Source: Adlercreutzia sp910585575
GTDB taxonomy: Bacteria; Actinomycetota; Coriobacteriia; Coriobacteriales; Eggerthellaceae
Assembly: GCF_951801035.1 (NCBI RefSeq)
Contig: NZ_CATOKT010000001.1
DNA: 64,000 bases
Strand: one strand, 5' to 3'
The translations under genes were made by a program, and so were the position numbers. Shown here piece after piece: positions 15,915 through 24,823 of the stretch. Position 1 is the first letter of the stretch; each line of letters opens with the position of its first letter. The notes under the pieces were generated by a model. It saw only the letters and a list, made by a program, of their open reading frames with translations, did not search any database and had not been told where the DNA came from.

Positions 15915-18900
15915 TCAGCCCTTTTTTACCGTGGCCTTCTTGGAAAGGCCTTTTTTGACAAGCGCCTTGCCATAGGCTTTCACCTTGGCCTTAGGCACTT
16001 TCACAACGGCCTTGGAAGCAGTTTTGGCAAAGGCCTTGGACCCAATGCGCTTCGCGGTCAGCTTCGACGTGCCCAAGGTAATCGCCTTAAGCTTTTTGCA
16101 GTTGTAGAACGCCTTGGCTCCGATTTTCTTAAGAGACTTCGAGGGAATTTTGACCGTAGCGAGCTTCGTGCATCCCTGGAACGCCGAAGCGCCAAGCGTG
16201 GACAGCTTGCTGCCCAGCGTCACGGACTTCAGGGCCGTGCAGTTCAAAAACGCCCCCGATCCTACGCTGGCAACCTTGCCCCCCAGCGATACCGATGCAA
16301 GCTTCTTGCAACCACGGAACGCGTTAGCCCCTACCGTCTTCAATTTGGACGAAAATGCGGCCTTCTTAAGCGCCGTGCAGCCCTGGAAGGCCCCCGATCC
16401 GATGCTCTTCGCCGCCGGGAACGACACGCTGCTCAGCGCTGTGCAGCCGTAAAACGCCTTCTTCCCCACGGTGGTAGCGCTGCGCACATTCCCGTTGAGC
16501 GTTTTCAGGGCCGTACAGCCTTGAAACGCGCTGCTGCCTATGCTGCTAACCTTTGCGGCATAGGCAACGGAGGAAAGGTTTTTGAGGCCGCTGAACTGCG
16601 AGGCGGCAATGGTCTTAACGCCGGTGTTTTGCACGCTTAAACTACGCAGGCCCGTCATTGACTTGAAGAACGTCGCCGGTATCGACGACACTTGGGCGCC
16701 CAGCGTCAAAGACGTCACCGTCGCACCCGCCAAAGCACCGGACGCCACGGAGGTCACCCGATAGGTTTTGCCTGCATAGGAAACCGTGTTGATCGTCAGG
16801 CTTGAAGCCGCCATCGTCGTTGCGCCGACAAGCTGCACCGTGTCGGTGCCCGTTATCTTGTACACGAGCCCATCGGCTTCAACGGTGTCTCCCTTCGCAA
16901 TGGCCGTGGCGCCGGGCTTGTCCCACAGCGAAAGCACGCGCTTGCGCACATCGCTGCCCCAGGAAGAGAAGTTCCCGACAAAGTACAGGTTTTCGATAGC
17001 CGTGGAGCCCTTCTCAGCAATCAGCGACTGCAAATAGACCTGAAGCTGCTTAGCATCGGCCGAGGAGGCGCAGGTGAGAACAATGCCGTTGAGGCTTCCC
17101 GCAAGCACCGAGGCAGCCGTCACATCAGCGGCATTGCGACCATCGGCAATAACCACCTGGGCCGAGGACGCGCCCGCGGCAAGCATCGCCTTGGCGCCGG
17201 CGATGCTGTTGAGCGCGCTGTTGCTGTTTTGCGAGAGAAACCGGCTCGGCGTAACGCCCGTAGACGACTTGATGGCCGTAGCGCAACTAGCAGACACCTG
17301 AGCCGTCGTTCCCGCGATGACGATTTTCTTGAAGCGGCCTGCCTTCAGGTACCCCAGATCGGCCGAGCTGAGGGCGCCCTGCTCATTGGCGAAGAACACC
17401 GGGGCCTGCCTCTGGTAGGCATACTGGGCAACCGTCAGAATGTTGCCGGCATTCTTCGTGGGGACAACGAGCGCCGTGTCGCTCCAAGTTACCCCCCAGC
17501 GTCCCTTCTTTATGGTGCTGTACACCTCATCGGCCAGGCTTTGCGGCGTGCCGTCGCTACTGTAGCGCGACGCTTTACCCAGATTGCGCTCGCGCAGGTA
17601 ATCCATGAGATAGGCCTCGCTCGACGCACGGGCCGACTGGGGCAGGCGGCTTGTCGACCCCACCGCCTGCAGAGCCGTCGCCCCCGTCTGAATGAAGGCA
17701 CGGGTCATCTCGTTGGAGTAGTCGCTTCCGCAATCGTACAGCAACACGCCTTGCCCTGTACCGGCCAAGGCCGCACCCACCAGCTGATCTTGCCAGTGGG
17801 ATCCCGAAACCGCGACGCTGAACTGGCTGCCCTCAACCTGCTCGGCAGCGCGGGCCATAAGCAGCCCCAGGCGGCGCGATTGACTGCTGTCGCCAAGATC
17901 GGTCACCTCGGGCGCATAGGCCGCCACCGTGAATGTCGCCGGGGCCGTCTCGGTTTTCGCATAGGCGCCAACGCCCCGGGCTTTAACGCGGTACGTGCCA
18001 CCGAGTTTAATTTGGGAGGCGCTGATCGTCTTATAGGTGGATTGCTTGTTTACGGTGGTCACTTCCTCGAACACCAGTGTGTATTTGGACGGATCGAGAA
18101 CCGATCCGTCGGCCGCGCACACCTTGAGACGGTCAAGCTCGATCACCTTGCCCGCCCGATCCCGATAGAACGTCGTCGTCACCGTTGAAATATTCGTCGC
18201 CCCCGGCGTAATGATGCGGTCTTCGTTGGCCGCATCAAGACGCGGCGACGAAAGCCAGCCATAGTCGAGGTTTTCGCGCTCAACCGCCGCCACGCGATAG
18301 GAGCCCGCCATCTTCGTCTCAGCACAGGCAACGGTATGGCCCGTCACACCCCAGACCTTTCCGCTCGGACACGTGGGCAAGGATGCGGCACTTCCGCTGT
18401 AGCGATACGAGGCAAACTGCGCGGGATTTTTCAACAAGGCGAGCAGGGCAATGGGATAGCTCTTTGTTCCATCGGAGCCAATTTGCGCGCCCCGATAGGT
18501 GGCCGAGCCCAAAAGCCCTGTGCCCTTTTCGGCGCCCTCGGCGCTATCGTAAAAATCGAGGGTAAAGTACATGTTCTTCACCGGAATGGCATTCTGGCTC
18601 GTTCCCATGGGGAAACTCACTGTTTGGCCCAAGCACACGAAGTCAGTGAGCACCGGACACTGGGCGAAGCAGTTCGTGCTGGCCAAATAGGTAAGCTGCG
18701 TCGAGGCCACAGGCCCCTGGAACACAATGCGCTTAAGCTTAGCGCATCCATTGAAGCAGTCCTCGCCAATTGTAGCCCGTGCCAAAAAGCTGGGATTTAC
18801 CCCCGTTTCCGCAGAAGTGGGGTAAGCCGTCAGGCACGGCAGCGCCAGCTCGGTAAGCGAGGTGCATCCATAAAAGGCCTGATCGAGAAGGTACTTCATC

Positions 18901-19364
18901 GTGGCGCCCTCGAAGGTGACATTCGCCAGAGAAGTGCAGCCGCGGAAGCACTGCCAGGGAAGGTACAAAACACTTGCCGGAATTGTAATGCGCGTCAAGC
19001 CCGAGTTCATGAACACCGCTTCGCCCATCGTTTTCAGAGTGGATGGCAACTTGACCTCTTTGAGGGCTGCCACCCCCTTGAAGGCTTCCGCGCCCAAGGC
19101 CACCACTGGCTGCCCGTCTATGGTGTCGGGTATCTCCAACGCGCCGGAACCCACGGCCGTAACGCCATCAACACAAATGCCGTCGTTCGTAGCATGATAG
19201 GCCAGCGTCCACGTACCGCTTATGACACTTGCTGCAGCGCGCTCTTGAGAAGGGGCGGAGGAGGCAAACGCTGCCGTGGGCGCCCCTGAAAGCACCAGCA
19301 GGGCGCTCAACGCAACGGACAGGCTTGCCGACGCGGACTTTGGCAGATGTTTTGTAGCTTCCAT
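15915..19364 (-). CDS. Large secreted BspA-like leucine-rich-repeat protein with CWB2-like region
   Basis: 1149 residues with an N-terminal signal peptide ending near AFAS (about residue 35). There are two blocks of BspA/LRR_5-type repeats: about 60-250 (units such as IPASVLYLPWQCFRGCTSL) and about 850-1110 (units such as LKTVGANAFRGCKKLASVSL). Between them, about 490-815 resembles cell-wall-binding repeat 2 modules (YAYQRQAPVFFANEQGALSS, FKKIVIAGTTAQVS, VVIADGRNAADVTAASVLAG), which would hold it on the wall. No LPXTG signal is present. The C-terminal end (KVPKAKVKAYGKALVKKG) is shared with the neighbouring 853-residue protein, so the two are partial paralogues. Likely roles are adhesion or cargo capture at the surface. 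Confidence 0.82.
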   Translation of the reverse strand: MEATKHLPKSASASLSVALSALLVLSGAPTAAFASSAPSQERAAASVISGTWTLAYHATNDGICVDGVTAVGSGALEIPDTIDGQPVVALGAEAFKGVAALKEVKLPSTLKTMGEAVFMNSGLTRITIPASVLYLPWQCFRGCTSLANVTFEGATMKYLLDQAFYGCTSLTELALPCLTAYPTSAETGVNPSFLARATIGEDCFNGCAKLKRIVFQGPVASTQLTYLASTNCFAQCPVLTDFVCLGQTVSFPMGTSQNAIPVKNMYFTLDFYDSAEGAEKGTGLLGSATYRGAQIGSDGTKSYPIALLALLKNPAQFASYRYSGSAASLPTCPSGKVWGVTGHTVACAETKMAGSYRVAAVERENLDYGWLSSPRLDAANEDRIITPGATNISTVTTTFYRDRAGKVIELDRLKVCAADGSVLDPSKYTLVFEEVTTVNKQSTYKTISASQIKLGGTYRVKARGVGAYAKTETAPATFTVAAYAPEVTDLGDSSQSRRLGLLMARAAEQVEGSQFSVAVSGSHWQDQLVGAALAGTGQGVLLYDCGSDYSNEMTRAFIQTGATALQAVGSTSRLPQSARASSEAYLMDYLRERNLGKASRYSSDGTPQSLADEVYSTIKKGRWGVTWSDTALVVPTKNAGNILTVAQYAYQRQAPVFFANEQGALSSADLGYLKAGRFKKIVIAGTTAQVSASCATAIKSSTGVTPSRFLSQNSNSALNSIAGAKAMLAAGASSAQVVIADGRNAADVTAASVLAGSLNGIVLTCASSADAKQLQVYLQSLIAEKGSTAIENLYFVGNFSSWGSDVRKRVLSLWDKPGATAIAKGDTVEADGLVYKITGTDTVQLVGATTMAASSLTINTVSYAGKTYRVTSVASGALAGATVTSLTLGAQVSSIPATFFKSMTGLRSLSVQNTGVKTIAASQFSGLKNLSSVAYAAKVSSIGSSAFQGCTALKTLNGNVRSATTVGKKAFYGCTALSSVSFPAAKSIGSGAFQGCTALKKAAFSSKLKTVGANAFRGCKKLASVSLGGKVASVGSGAFLNCTALKSVTLGSKLSTLGASAFQGCTKLATVKIPSKSLKKIGAKAFYNCKKLKAITLGTSKLTAKRIGSKAFAKTASKAVVKVPKAKVKAYGKALVKKGLSKKATVKKG

Positions 19365-19414
19365 GGCATCTCTTTCAGTCAGGTAGAGCTTTTCTTTCGA
19401 TCAAAACGCCGTCA

Positions 19415-19451
19415 GGCTCCCTGCTGTCTAGCGGATTGACAGCAGGGAGCC
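19415..19451 (-). terminator. 14-bp perfect hairpin between the two LRR genes
   Basis: Arms GGCTCCCTGCTGTC (19415-19428) and GACAGCAGGGAGCC (19438-19451) with a 9-base loop, downstream of the 853-residue LRR gene. The T-run is displaced (GTTTTG), so it may be a partial terminator or an mRNA-stabilising hairpin. Confidence 0.65.
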
Positions 19452-19476
19452 CTCAGGAAAAAGAATTCAGAGCACG

Positions 19477-22038
19477 TTACTTCTTGATCGTCATCGTCTT
19501 CTTGAATCCCGTCGAGGTCTTGAACACCTTCTTGTAAGCCTTCACCTTGGCGGAGGGAACCTTGATCTTCGCCTTGGCGTTGATGCCGGAGATGGCTTTC
19601 TTGCCCACGCTCTTCAGCACCTTCGACTTCACGGTGATGGTCTTCAGGTTCTTGCAGCCATAGAAGGCCGTGGCGTTCACCTTGCTCACCTTGGCGCCCA
19701 GCGTGACACTCGTCAGCTTGGTGCAGCCGCGGAAGGCGCTGGTGCCCACCGTGGTCACCTTGGAACCAAGGGTTACCTTCTTCAGAGCCGTGCAGCCGCG
19801 GAAGGCGTTGGAGCCAATAGTCTTGACGCTCGCACCCAGCGACAGGGTGCTCGCCTTGGTGCAGCCGCGGAAGGCGTTGGAGCCGATGGAGGTAACGTAC
19901 TTGCCCACAGTGATCTTAGTGATCTTCTTGTAGTTGTAGAATGCCTTAGAGGCCACGGCGGTTACCTTGAAGGACTTGCCGTTGATCTTCACCGTGGCAG
20001 GAATGGTCACCTTGCCCGTTGCCTTGGCCTTGGTCTTCGCATGGCCGACCACCGACACGGTGCCCGTGCCGTTCGAGGCCACCGTCAGCACCTTGTACTT
20101 CAGCGAGCCAATGGTCTTCTGATCGCCCTTTTTCACCGTTGCCGCCGGAGCCGTTGCTGCCGGTGCCGCCGGCGCGCTCACGTCGTCCGCCGTCACCGCA
20201 TGGCTCGCCTTGGCCCACGCCCCCGAGGGAGCGAAGCCGTTGAAGGCGTAGCGCACGCCGTTAAGCTGCGTCGTGCCATCGAGAGCCGTGTTGGTCAGCA
20301 CGCGCTTGATGGTCGGATCGGTGCCCATGGCCTTCTGGAAGTAGTTGTAGCCAATCTCGAACTTGTTATCGACCGTCGCCAGCTTGTACGTCTTGCCAAT
20401 GTTGGACAGCGTGGTGCCCGCCGGCAGCGAAGCCGAAGCGTAGATCCACGACATGGCCGAGGGCAGGCTGGAATCCTTCAGGTGGTACACCTCGTCGCAC
20501 CAGTAGGTGGACAGCGCCATGTTCTTGAACAGCTCGGGATAGATACAGTCCATGGCGTAGGCGCCATAGATGAGCTTCTCCATGGTGAAGTTGGAGCCGT
20601 TGGTCACCGCCGGAGAGGAGGCGATGTAGGAGATGGAGGCAGCCTTGGCTTTGTTGGCAGCGGTGGTGGCGTTCTTCTCGATCCACTCCTGCCACTCCTT
20701 CGCCGTCACCGAGTTGTGGGGGCTGTAAATGACATCGCAGCTGGCCAGGTCATCGGCCGTCGCATAGTACAGCGTGTAGGTGGTGGTGCTGTCGTCCGAC
20801 GAGGACACCGCGCCGCCGCCCGTTTTGGCCGTCTGCACGCTGTTCGTCTTCAGCTGATCCACCACCAGCGGAGACCAGCTGGCACGACCGTCCATGGGGC
20901 CCGAGCCAATGTTCTCCGTAAAGTCATAGACCGCCACCACGACCTGTGTTGCCGACGTCGTCACATTCTTGGTGTTGTTGAACGGATAGGCGACATAGGC
21001 TACCTTCTTTTTCTTCACCGTGCCGTCGTTGATTTTGGCCAAGGTATAATAGACCGAGCCACGGGCGAGCTTCTCAATATTCACGGCGCACTCCGTCGGG
21101 GTCTCCGTGTAGCGGTTCGAGCGGGGAAGCTTATTGACCGTACTCCAGTTGAGTTGCTCACCAGCTGCCAGGCCGGTGTTCTTGCTCGTGGCTTGCATAA
21201 CGTCTTCAGCGGCCGACGCCAAGGTGAACGCTGAGTTCACGAAGGAATAGGGGCTGTTGTTGTTGGGCTGAATAATGGCAGGGTTGTAGGTCTTGTCGCC
21301 CTCAATATAGAACTTACTATCGTAGGAGCCGTCCTCTCCGGCCACTGGCTCCGAATAAGAGTAGCGGTCGTTACTGCCCTTGACCTGGGTGTCGCTGGCG
21401 GAGTATTGGCCCTTCTGAATGTAACTGATGTACTTCTTGGCGTTTTCCTCGCTCAGGTTGTTGTTCAGCCACACCACTTCGGGACGATACTTGAAGCCAA
21501 CCCAGACGCCCGAGGCACTATCCCAATAAGACGAGCCGTCAGTGCCGGCTGAAGACACAGTCGCCCAATCGCTCAGACCAGCGCCCTTGCTCTTCGCATA
21601 GAAGTTGTAGAACGTATTCCAGTTGTAGGCATTAGGGCTCTCGTTGGCCGCCGTAGCCCATACGCCAATGGTCGAGTTCTTCTGCGCCGACGCCAAATCG
21701 GTGATCTTCGGATTGCCGTTGCCTCCGTTGCCGTAATAGGCGCTGTTCGACACGCCCAGGTAGTCCGGGCCCGACGTCGACCAGGCCTCGGCCCAGGTGG
21801 TCAGCACCTTGTACTGCTTGGCCCCAGCGGTGTTAGCCGGAACCACGTTGCCCTTGGCGTCCTTCCACACCGTATTGGTCATGGGCGTAGTGGGGACCGT
21901 CCAGTTGGCACCGTTGCCGCCGACCGTCGTCGTGCCAGCGGCCACAGCCGTGCCGGCACCCAAGGTAGCGCAAAGCGCCACGGAAAGCGCGAGGCTCGCC
22001 GCCACCTTCCCCTTTCTTCCCTTCTTCAATCGCTTCAT
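19477..22038 (-). CDS. Secreted protein: unknown N-terminal domain plus BspA-like leucine-rich repeats
   Basis: 853 residues, AAGGAG before the ATG, and a signal peptide ending near residue 34 (GTAVAAG). Residues about 40-600 form a large Asn/Tyr/Ser-rich domain that I do not recognise. One stretch (CDVIYSPHNSVTAKEWQEWI, then KLIYGAYAMDCIYPELF) faintly recalls the C-terminal lobe of metal-type binding proteins, but this is weak. After an Ala/Pro linker (about 605-625), five or six LRR_5 units follow (FRGCTKASTLSLGASVKTIG and similar), ending in KVPSAKVKAYKK as in the 1149-residue paralogue. An AT-rich promoter (TATAAT at 22118-22123) precedes it, so it may be transcribed separately from the upstream genes. 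Confidence 0.75.
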   Translation of the reverse strand: MKRLKKGRKGKVAASLALSVALCATLGAGTAVAAGTTTVGGNGANWTVPTTPMTNTVWKDAKGNVVPANTAGAKQYKVLTTWAEAWSTSGPDYLGVSNSAYYGNGGNGNPKITDLASAQKNSTIGVWATAANESPNAYNWNTFYNFYAKSKGAGLSDWATVSSAGTDGSSYWDSASGVWVGFKYRPEVVWLNNNLSEENAKKYISYIQKGQYSASDTQVKGSNDRYSYSEPVAGEDGSYDSKFYIEGDKTYNPAIIQPNNNSPYSFVNSAFTLASAAEDVMQATSKNTGLAAGEQLNWSTVNKLPRSNRYTETPTECAVNIEKLARGSVYYTLAKINDGTVKKKKVAYVAYPFNNTKNVTTSATQVVVAVYDFTENIGSGPMDGRASWSPLVVDQLKTNSVQTAKTGGGAVSSSDDSTTTYTLYYATADDLASCDVIYSPHNSVTAKEWQEWIEKNATTAANKAKAASISYIASSPAVTNGSNFTMEKLIYGAYAMDCIYPELFKNMALSTYWCDEVYHLKDSSLPSAMSWIYASASLPAGTTLSNIGKTYKLATVDNKFEIGYNYFQKAMGTDPTIKRVLTNTALDGTTQLNGVRYAFNGFAPSGAWAKASHAVTADDVSAPAAPAATAPAATVKKGDQKTIGSLKYKVLTVASNGTGTVSVVGHAKTKAKATGKVTIPATVKINGKSFKVTAVASKAFYNYKKITKITVGKYVTSIGSNAFRGCTKASTLSLGASVKTIGSNAFRGCTALKKVTLGSKVTTVGTSAFRGCTKLTSVTLGAKVSKVNATAFYGCKNLKTITVKSKVLKSVGKKAISGINAKAKIKVPSAKVKAYKKVFKTSTGFKKTMTIKK

Positions 22039-22117
22039 AGGGCTCCTTTCTTCTCCAAGGCGCCGACGGCGCCTCCTGCTCTATGAATAAACATGAGTCC
22101 GCTCCTCATGTCTATTA

Positions 22118-22139
22118 ATTATATCAAATTGAGTATAAT
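22118..22139 (-). promoter_or_regulatory. AT-rich palindrome overlapping a -10 box upstream of the 853-residue LRR gene
   Basis: ATTATA...TATAAT are the ends of a 22-bp near-palindrome with central TCAAATTGAG. On the minus strand the downstream arm is a consensus TATAAT. The TTGAG(T)ATA core resembles sites at 31566-31574 and 34321-34327. Confidence 0.5.
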
Positions 22140-22194
22140 ACTTGTAATAGGATAATTTAGAACGCAGAGGGGTATTTTGCGCCCCCGTTCCTCT

Positions 22195-23541
22195 CTAAAG
22201 GCGGAACGAGACGATCAGATAGCGCGGCACCCCCAGACGGCGCCGCGCACCCTTCCAGAACGAGCGGTAAAACGCCTCAGCACGCAGCAGCCCCTCCCCG
22301 GTTACGGGCTGAGCGCCATACTTGCTGGCGGCATAGTCATCGACCAGCAGGGCGAAATCCGCCCCAGCCGCCCTGCCAAACGGCGCTATGGCGGCCTCAC
22401 TGCTCCGACTGAACTCAGCAAGGCTTTGGCCTGAGGGCACGGTTATGCCAAGACGCTCAAAGCGTCCCATCAGAAAAAGAAAAATACCCTCCAGTTCGCC
22501 GTTGGCTCCCTGTATCCGCAGACGATTGAGGCGTGCGCGACGCCACAGGCGGCGCCCCACAAAATAAGCGAGAACAAGCAGGAGGACCAGCGCCAGTACA
22601 GCCCAGAGAAATGCCGAGACCGAGGGGCTGTTCTCAAGATCGAACTCCTCCTCGAACGCATTGAAGTCGATGCCCAGGAACGATCCTTGGTTCTGCTGCG
22701 GCTGTTCCCCCGTATCGGGCAACTTGTTGGCCGGCCAGGTCATGCCGCCCGCGTCTTCCTTGATGTCGTCGGTAGTACGCATGCCCTCATTGGTCTCGCT
22801 GCTGGTAAGCGAGGTGTCGGGCGTTTGATACTGATTGGAAACACCGCGCACCGCCCGGGTCTCATAGGCGCGATACTCGGTAACAAGCTTCACGTCCGCC
22901 GCCTCCGGGTGCAGCGGGGCAATAAGACCGAACCATATACCGCATCCCGCACCGACTACCACTAGCGCGCTGGCCAGAGCCACCGCGAAGCCGGGCGCAA
23001 ACGACACCGAGCGAACCGTGGATACCGACGTCAACGACTTCTGATAGTTCCGGTACACCAACAATGCCAGCGACGCGCCGACAAAAAGAAGCGTCCACCC
23101 AATATAGGAGCCGTGATAGAAGAACTGAATGAGCGCGCAGAGGAACGATCCGAGAACGAACAGGAGTGCTGCGCCCAGCTGGCGCCGCGACAGCAAAAAG
23201 CACCCGGTGGCCGTCAAGGTCACCACCATGGCGAATATCAGGTAGTTATCCGCATTGTCAACGAAGACGTTGCCCCCAGGAGTGAGAGCTGCCGCCACCG
23301 CCCAGCTGGCGATCAGGGCAAGCCCGTAGAACGCCCCGCCGATAGCGGCCGTTTTCCGCGACCGAGCCGCAAGGAACAACAGAGCCTCGCAGCCCGCAAC
23401 GCCCACGGCGCACCACGGACCATGCTGGAAGACCGGACTGACGTTGAAGCCATCGAGCAGGGTATAGGCCAGCGCTGCAGCCGCCAGCGAAACGAACAGG
23501 AAATCGGCCCAGGAAGCACGGGCGTAGTCGGCAAACCTCAT
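22195..23541 (-). CDS. Multi-pass membrane protein with C-terminal DUF4129-like domain
   Basis: 448 residues with about eight hydrophobic segments (residues 10-210, plus one at about 305-325). An extracytoplasmic loop at about 220-300 is acidic. The C-terminal cytoplasmic part (FERLGITVPSGQSLAEFSRS and ALLVDDYAASKYGAQPVTGE) matches the DUF4129 tail normally found on TgpA-type transglutaminases. No transglutaminase Cys-His-Asp core is present, so only the scaffold half remains. The ATG overlaps the DUF58 stop by four bases. DUF58, MoxR and DUF4129 proteins usually work together in envelope maturation (family knowledge); here the set is split around an ABC transporter. Confidence 0.8.
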   Translation of the reverse strand: MRFADYARASWADFLFVSLAAAALAYTLLDGFNVSPVFQHGPWCAVGVAGCEALLFLAARSRKTAAIGGAFYGLALIASWAVAAALTPGGNVFVDNADNYLIFAMVVTLTATGCFLLSRRQLGAALLFVLGSFLCALIQFFYHGSYIGWTLLFVGASLALLVYRNYQKSLTSVSTVRSVSFAPGFAVALASALVVVGAGCGIWFGLIAPLHPEAADVKLVTEYRAYETRAVRGVSNQYQTPDTSLTSSETNEGMRTTDDIKEDAGGMTWPANKLPDTGEQPQQNQGSFLGIDFNAFEEEFDLENSPSVSAFLWAVLALVLLLVLAYFVGRRLWRRARLNRLRIQGANGELEGIFLFLMGRFERLGITVPSGQSLAEFSRSSEAAIAPFGRAAGADFALLVDDYAASKYGAQPVTGEGLLRAEAFYRSFWKGARRRLGVPRYLIVSFRL

Positions 23542-24821
23542 AGAGCAGTCCTCCCCGCAAGATCGGCGGCGGTAGAAATAACGAAAAAGGGAACGCGACC
23601 TCCCTCTAAACGGCGCAAAGGGCGCGTAAGCTCGCGCACATCCTCGGGATCAAGCCTTGGAGGCACCACCACAAAGAGCAGCGGATTCTTCTTGCGCAGA
23701 CGCATTTCCAGCAAGCTGGTCACCAGTCGTTCCGACACGCGCGCGGTGCACATAACGACATTGTCCTGACCATGCAGCGAACGGCCTTCATTTTCTAACA
23801 GATCGAGCGCGTCCTCTTCCGCCCCGCGATGAATGGGCAGCAGTGCATCCGTCAAGGAGGTGAATTCGCGCTCATGCACCAGCTGCAGAAGACGGGCTTC
23901 GTGATAGCGGTCGACAAACGCCAAGGTCGCATCAAGGCCCTGATCCAACAGATAGCGATTCGCCGAGAGCGCGCTTTCCACCAAGCCATCGTAGACGTCC
24001 ATCAGCGACTCGGCATCGTAGGCGGGCGACGCGGTGTCGATGATAATCGTTGCCCCCGGGTTGTTGTAGGACTCGACGAGACGCGTCAGATAATCGCCCT
24101 CGGTCAGGCGCGACGAGAGCTTCCAATGAATGGTCTTCAGCGGATCGCCCCACTCGTAGGGGCGCACCCCGGCATAATCCATGTCGTCGGCCACCACCGT
24201 CTGGAAGGGCTTGCGGCTATCGGCCGAAGAGGTGCTGGACAGAGCCAGGCTCCCCACATCGAACAGGCGCGGCATCACCTCGACTTGGTGGCGATGATCG
24301 TTGTCGATAGTGCAGAAGAAGAGGCCGAGCAGGTCGCTGATGACGATCTTCTGAATGCCTGCGGCATAAAAGCCCACATGGTCGAATTGAGCCGCAAAGG
24401 TAAAGTCGCGCGTTTCCCGCGGCATCAAGGCCATGGACACCGGGGTAACCGTGTCCATGGCGCCGAAAATATCGCTGATGTACACAAAGACCTCGATGCG
24501 GGGAAACACCAGCGGAGAGGTGTTTTGGAACTGAACGACAAAATCGATCTCACTGCCTCGCTCGCACGACGGCTGGAGCGAATCCTCGCTGAACCGCAGC
24601 GACCGCTTGAGCCCCTGCAGGTACAAAAAGGAAACGATCACCATCGCCGCGAGAGCCAAAAGCGGGATATAGCCGATGACATCGTTGACGAATACCGGCA
24701 GCACCGCGCAGCAGCCGAAGGCCACCACCAGCAGCGCAACGCGCCCCGCCACCGCTCGGCGATGGCGACGTCGAGCTTCTCGGGCGACCACATCGCGGTT
24801 CTCTGCCTTTTGCTTTCCCAC
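23538..24821 (-). CDS. DUF58-domain membrane protein (MoxR partner)
   Basis: 427 residues from a GTG at 24821, five bases after GGGAG and two bases past the permease stop. Two adjacent hydrophobic helices (about 20-62) come first, then a beta-rich segment. The DUF58 signature DYAGVRPYEWGDPLKTIHWK lies at about 210-230. A vWA-like C-terminal region follows (GATIIIDTASPAYDAE). DUF58 proteins are standard partners of MoxR AAA+ ATPases in membrane or periplasmic protein maturation. The MoxR gene lies at 29705-30697 in the same train, separated by the transporter genes. Confidence 0.88.
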   Translation of the reverse strand: MGKQKAENRDVVAREARRRHRRAVAGRVALLVVAFGCCAVLPVFVNDVIGYIPLLALAAMVIVSFLYLQGLKRSLRFSEDSLQPSCERGSEIDFVVQFQNTSPLVFPRIEVFVYISDIFGAMDTVTPVSMALMPRETRDFTFAAQFDHVGFYAAGIQKIVISDLLGLFFCTIDNDHRHQVEVMPRLFDVGSLALSSTSSADSRKPFQTVVADDMDYAGVRPYEWGDPLKTIHWKLSSRLTEGDYLTRLVESYNNPGATIIIDTASPAYDAESLMDVYDGLVESALSANRYLLDQGLDATLAFVDRYHEARLLQLVHEREFTSLTDALLPIHRGAEEDALDLLENEGRSLHGQDNVVMCTARVSERLVTSLLEMRLRKKNPLLFVVVPPRLDPEDVRELTRPLRRLEGGRVPFFVISTAADLAGRTAL

Positions 24822-24823
24822 CG

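Noticed and set aside
15960..16640. Periodic ~69-bp repeats
   Set aside because: They are the 23-residue leucine-rich repeats of the surface protein, not a DNA-level element.
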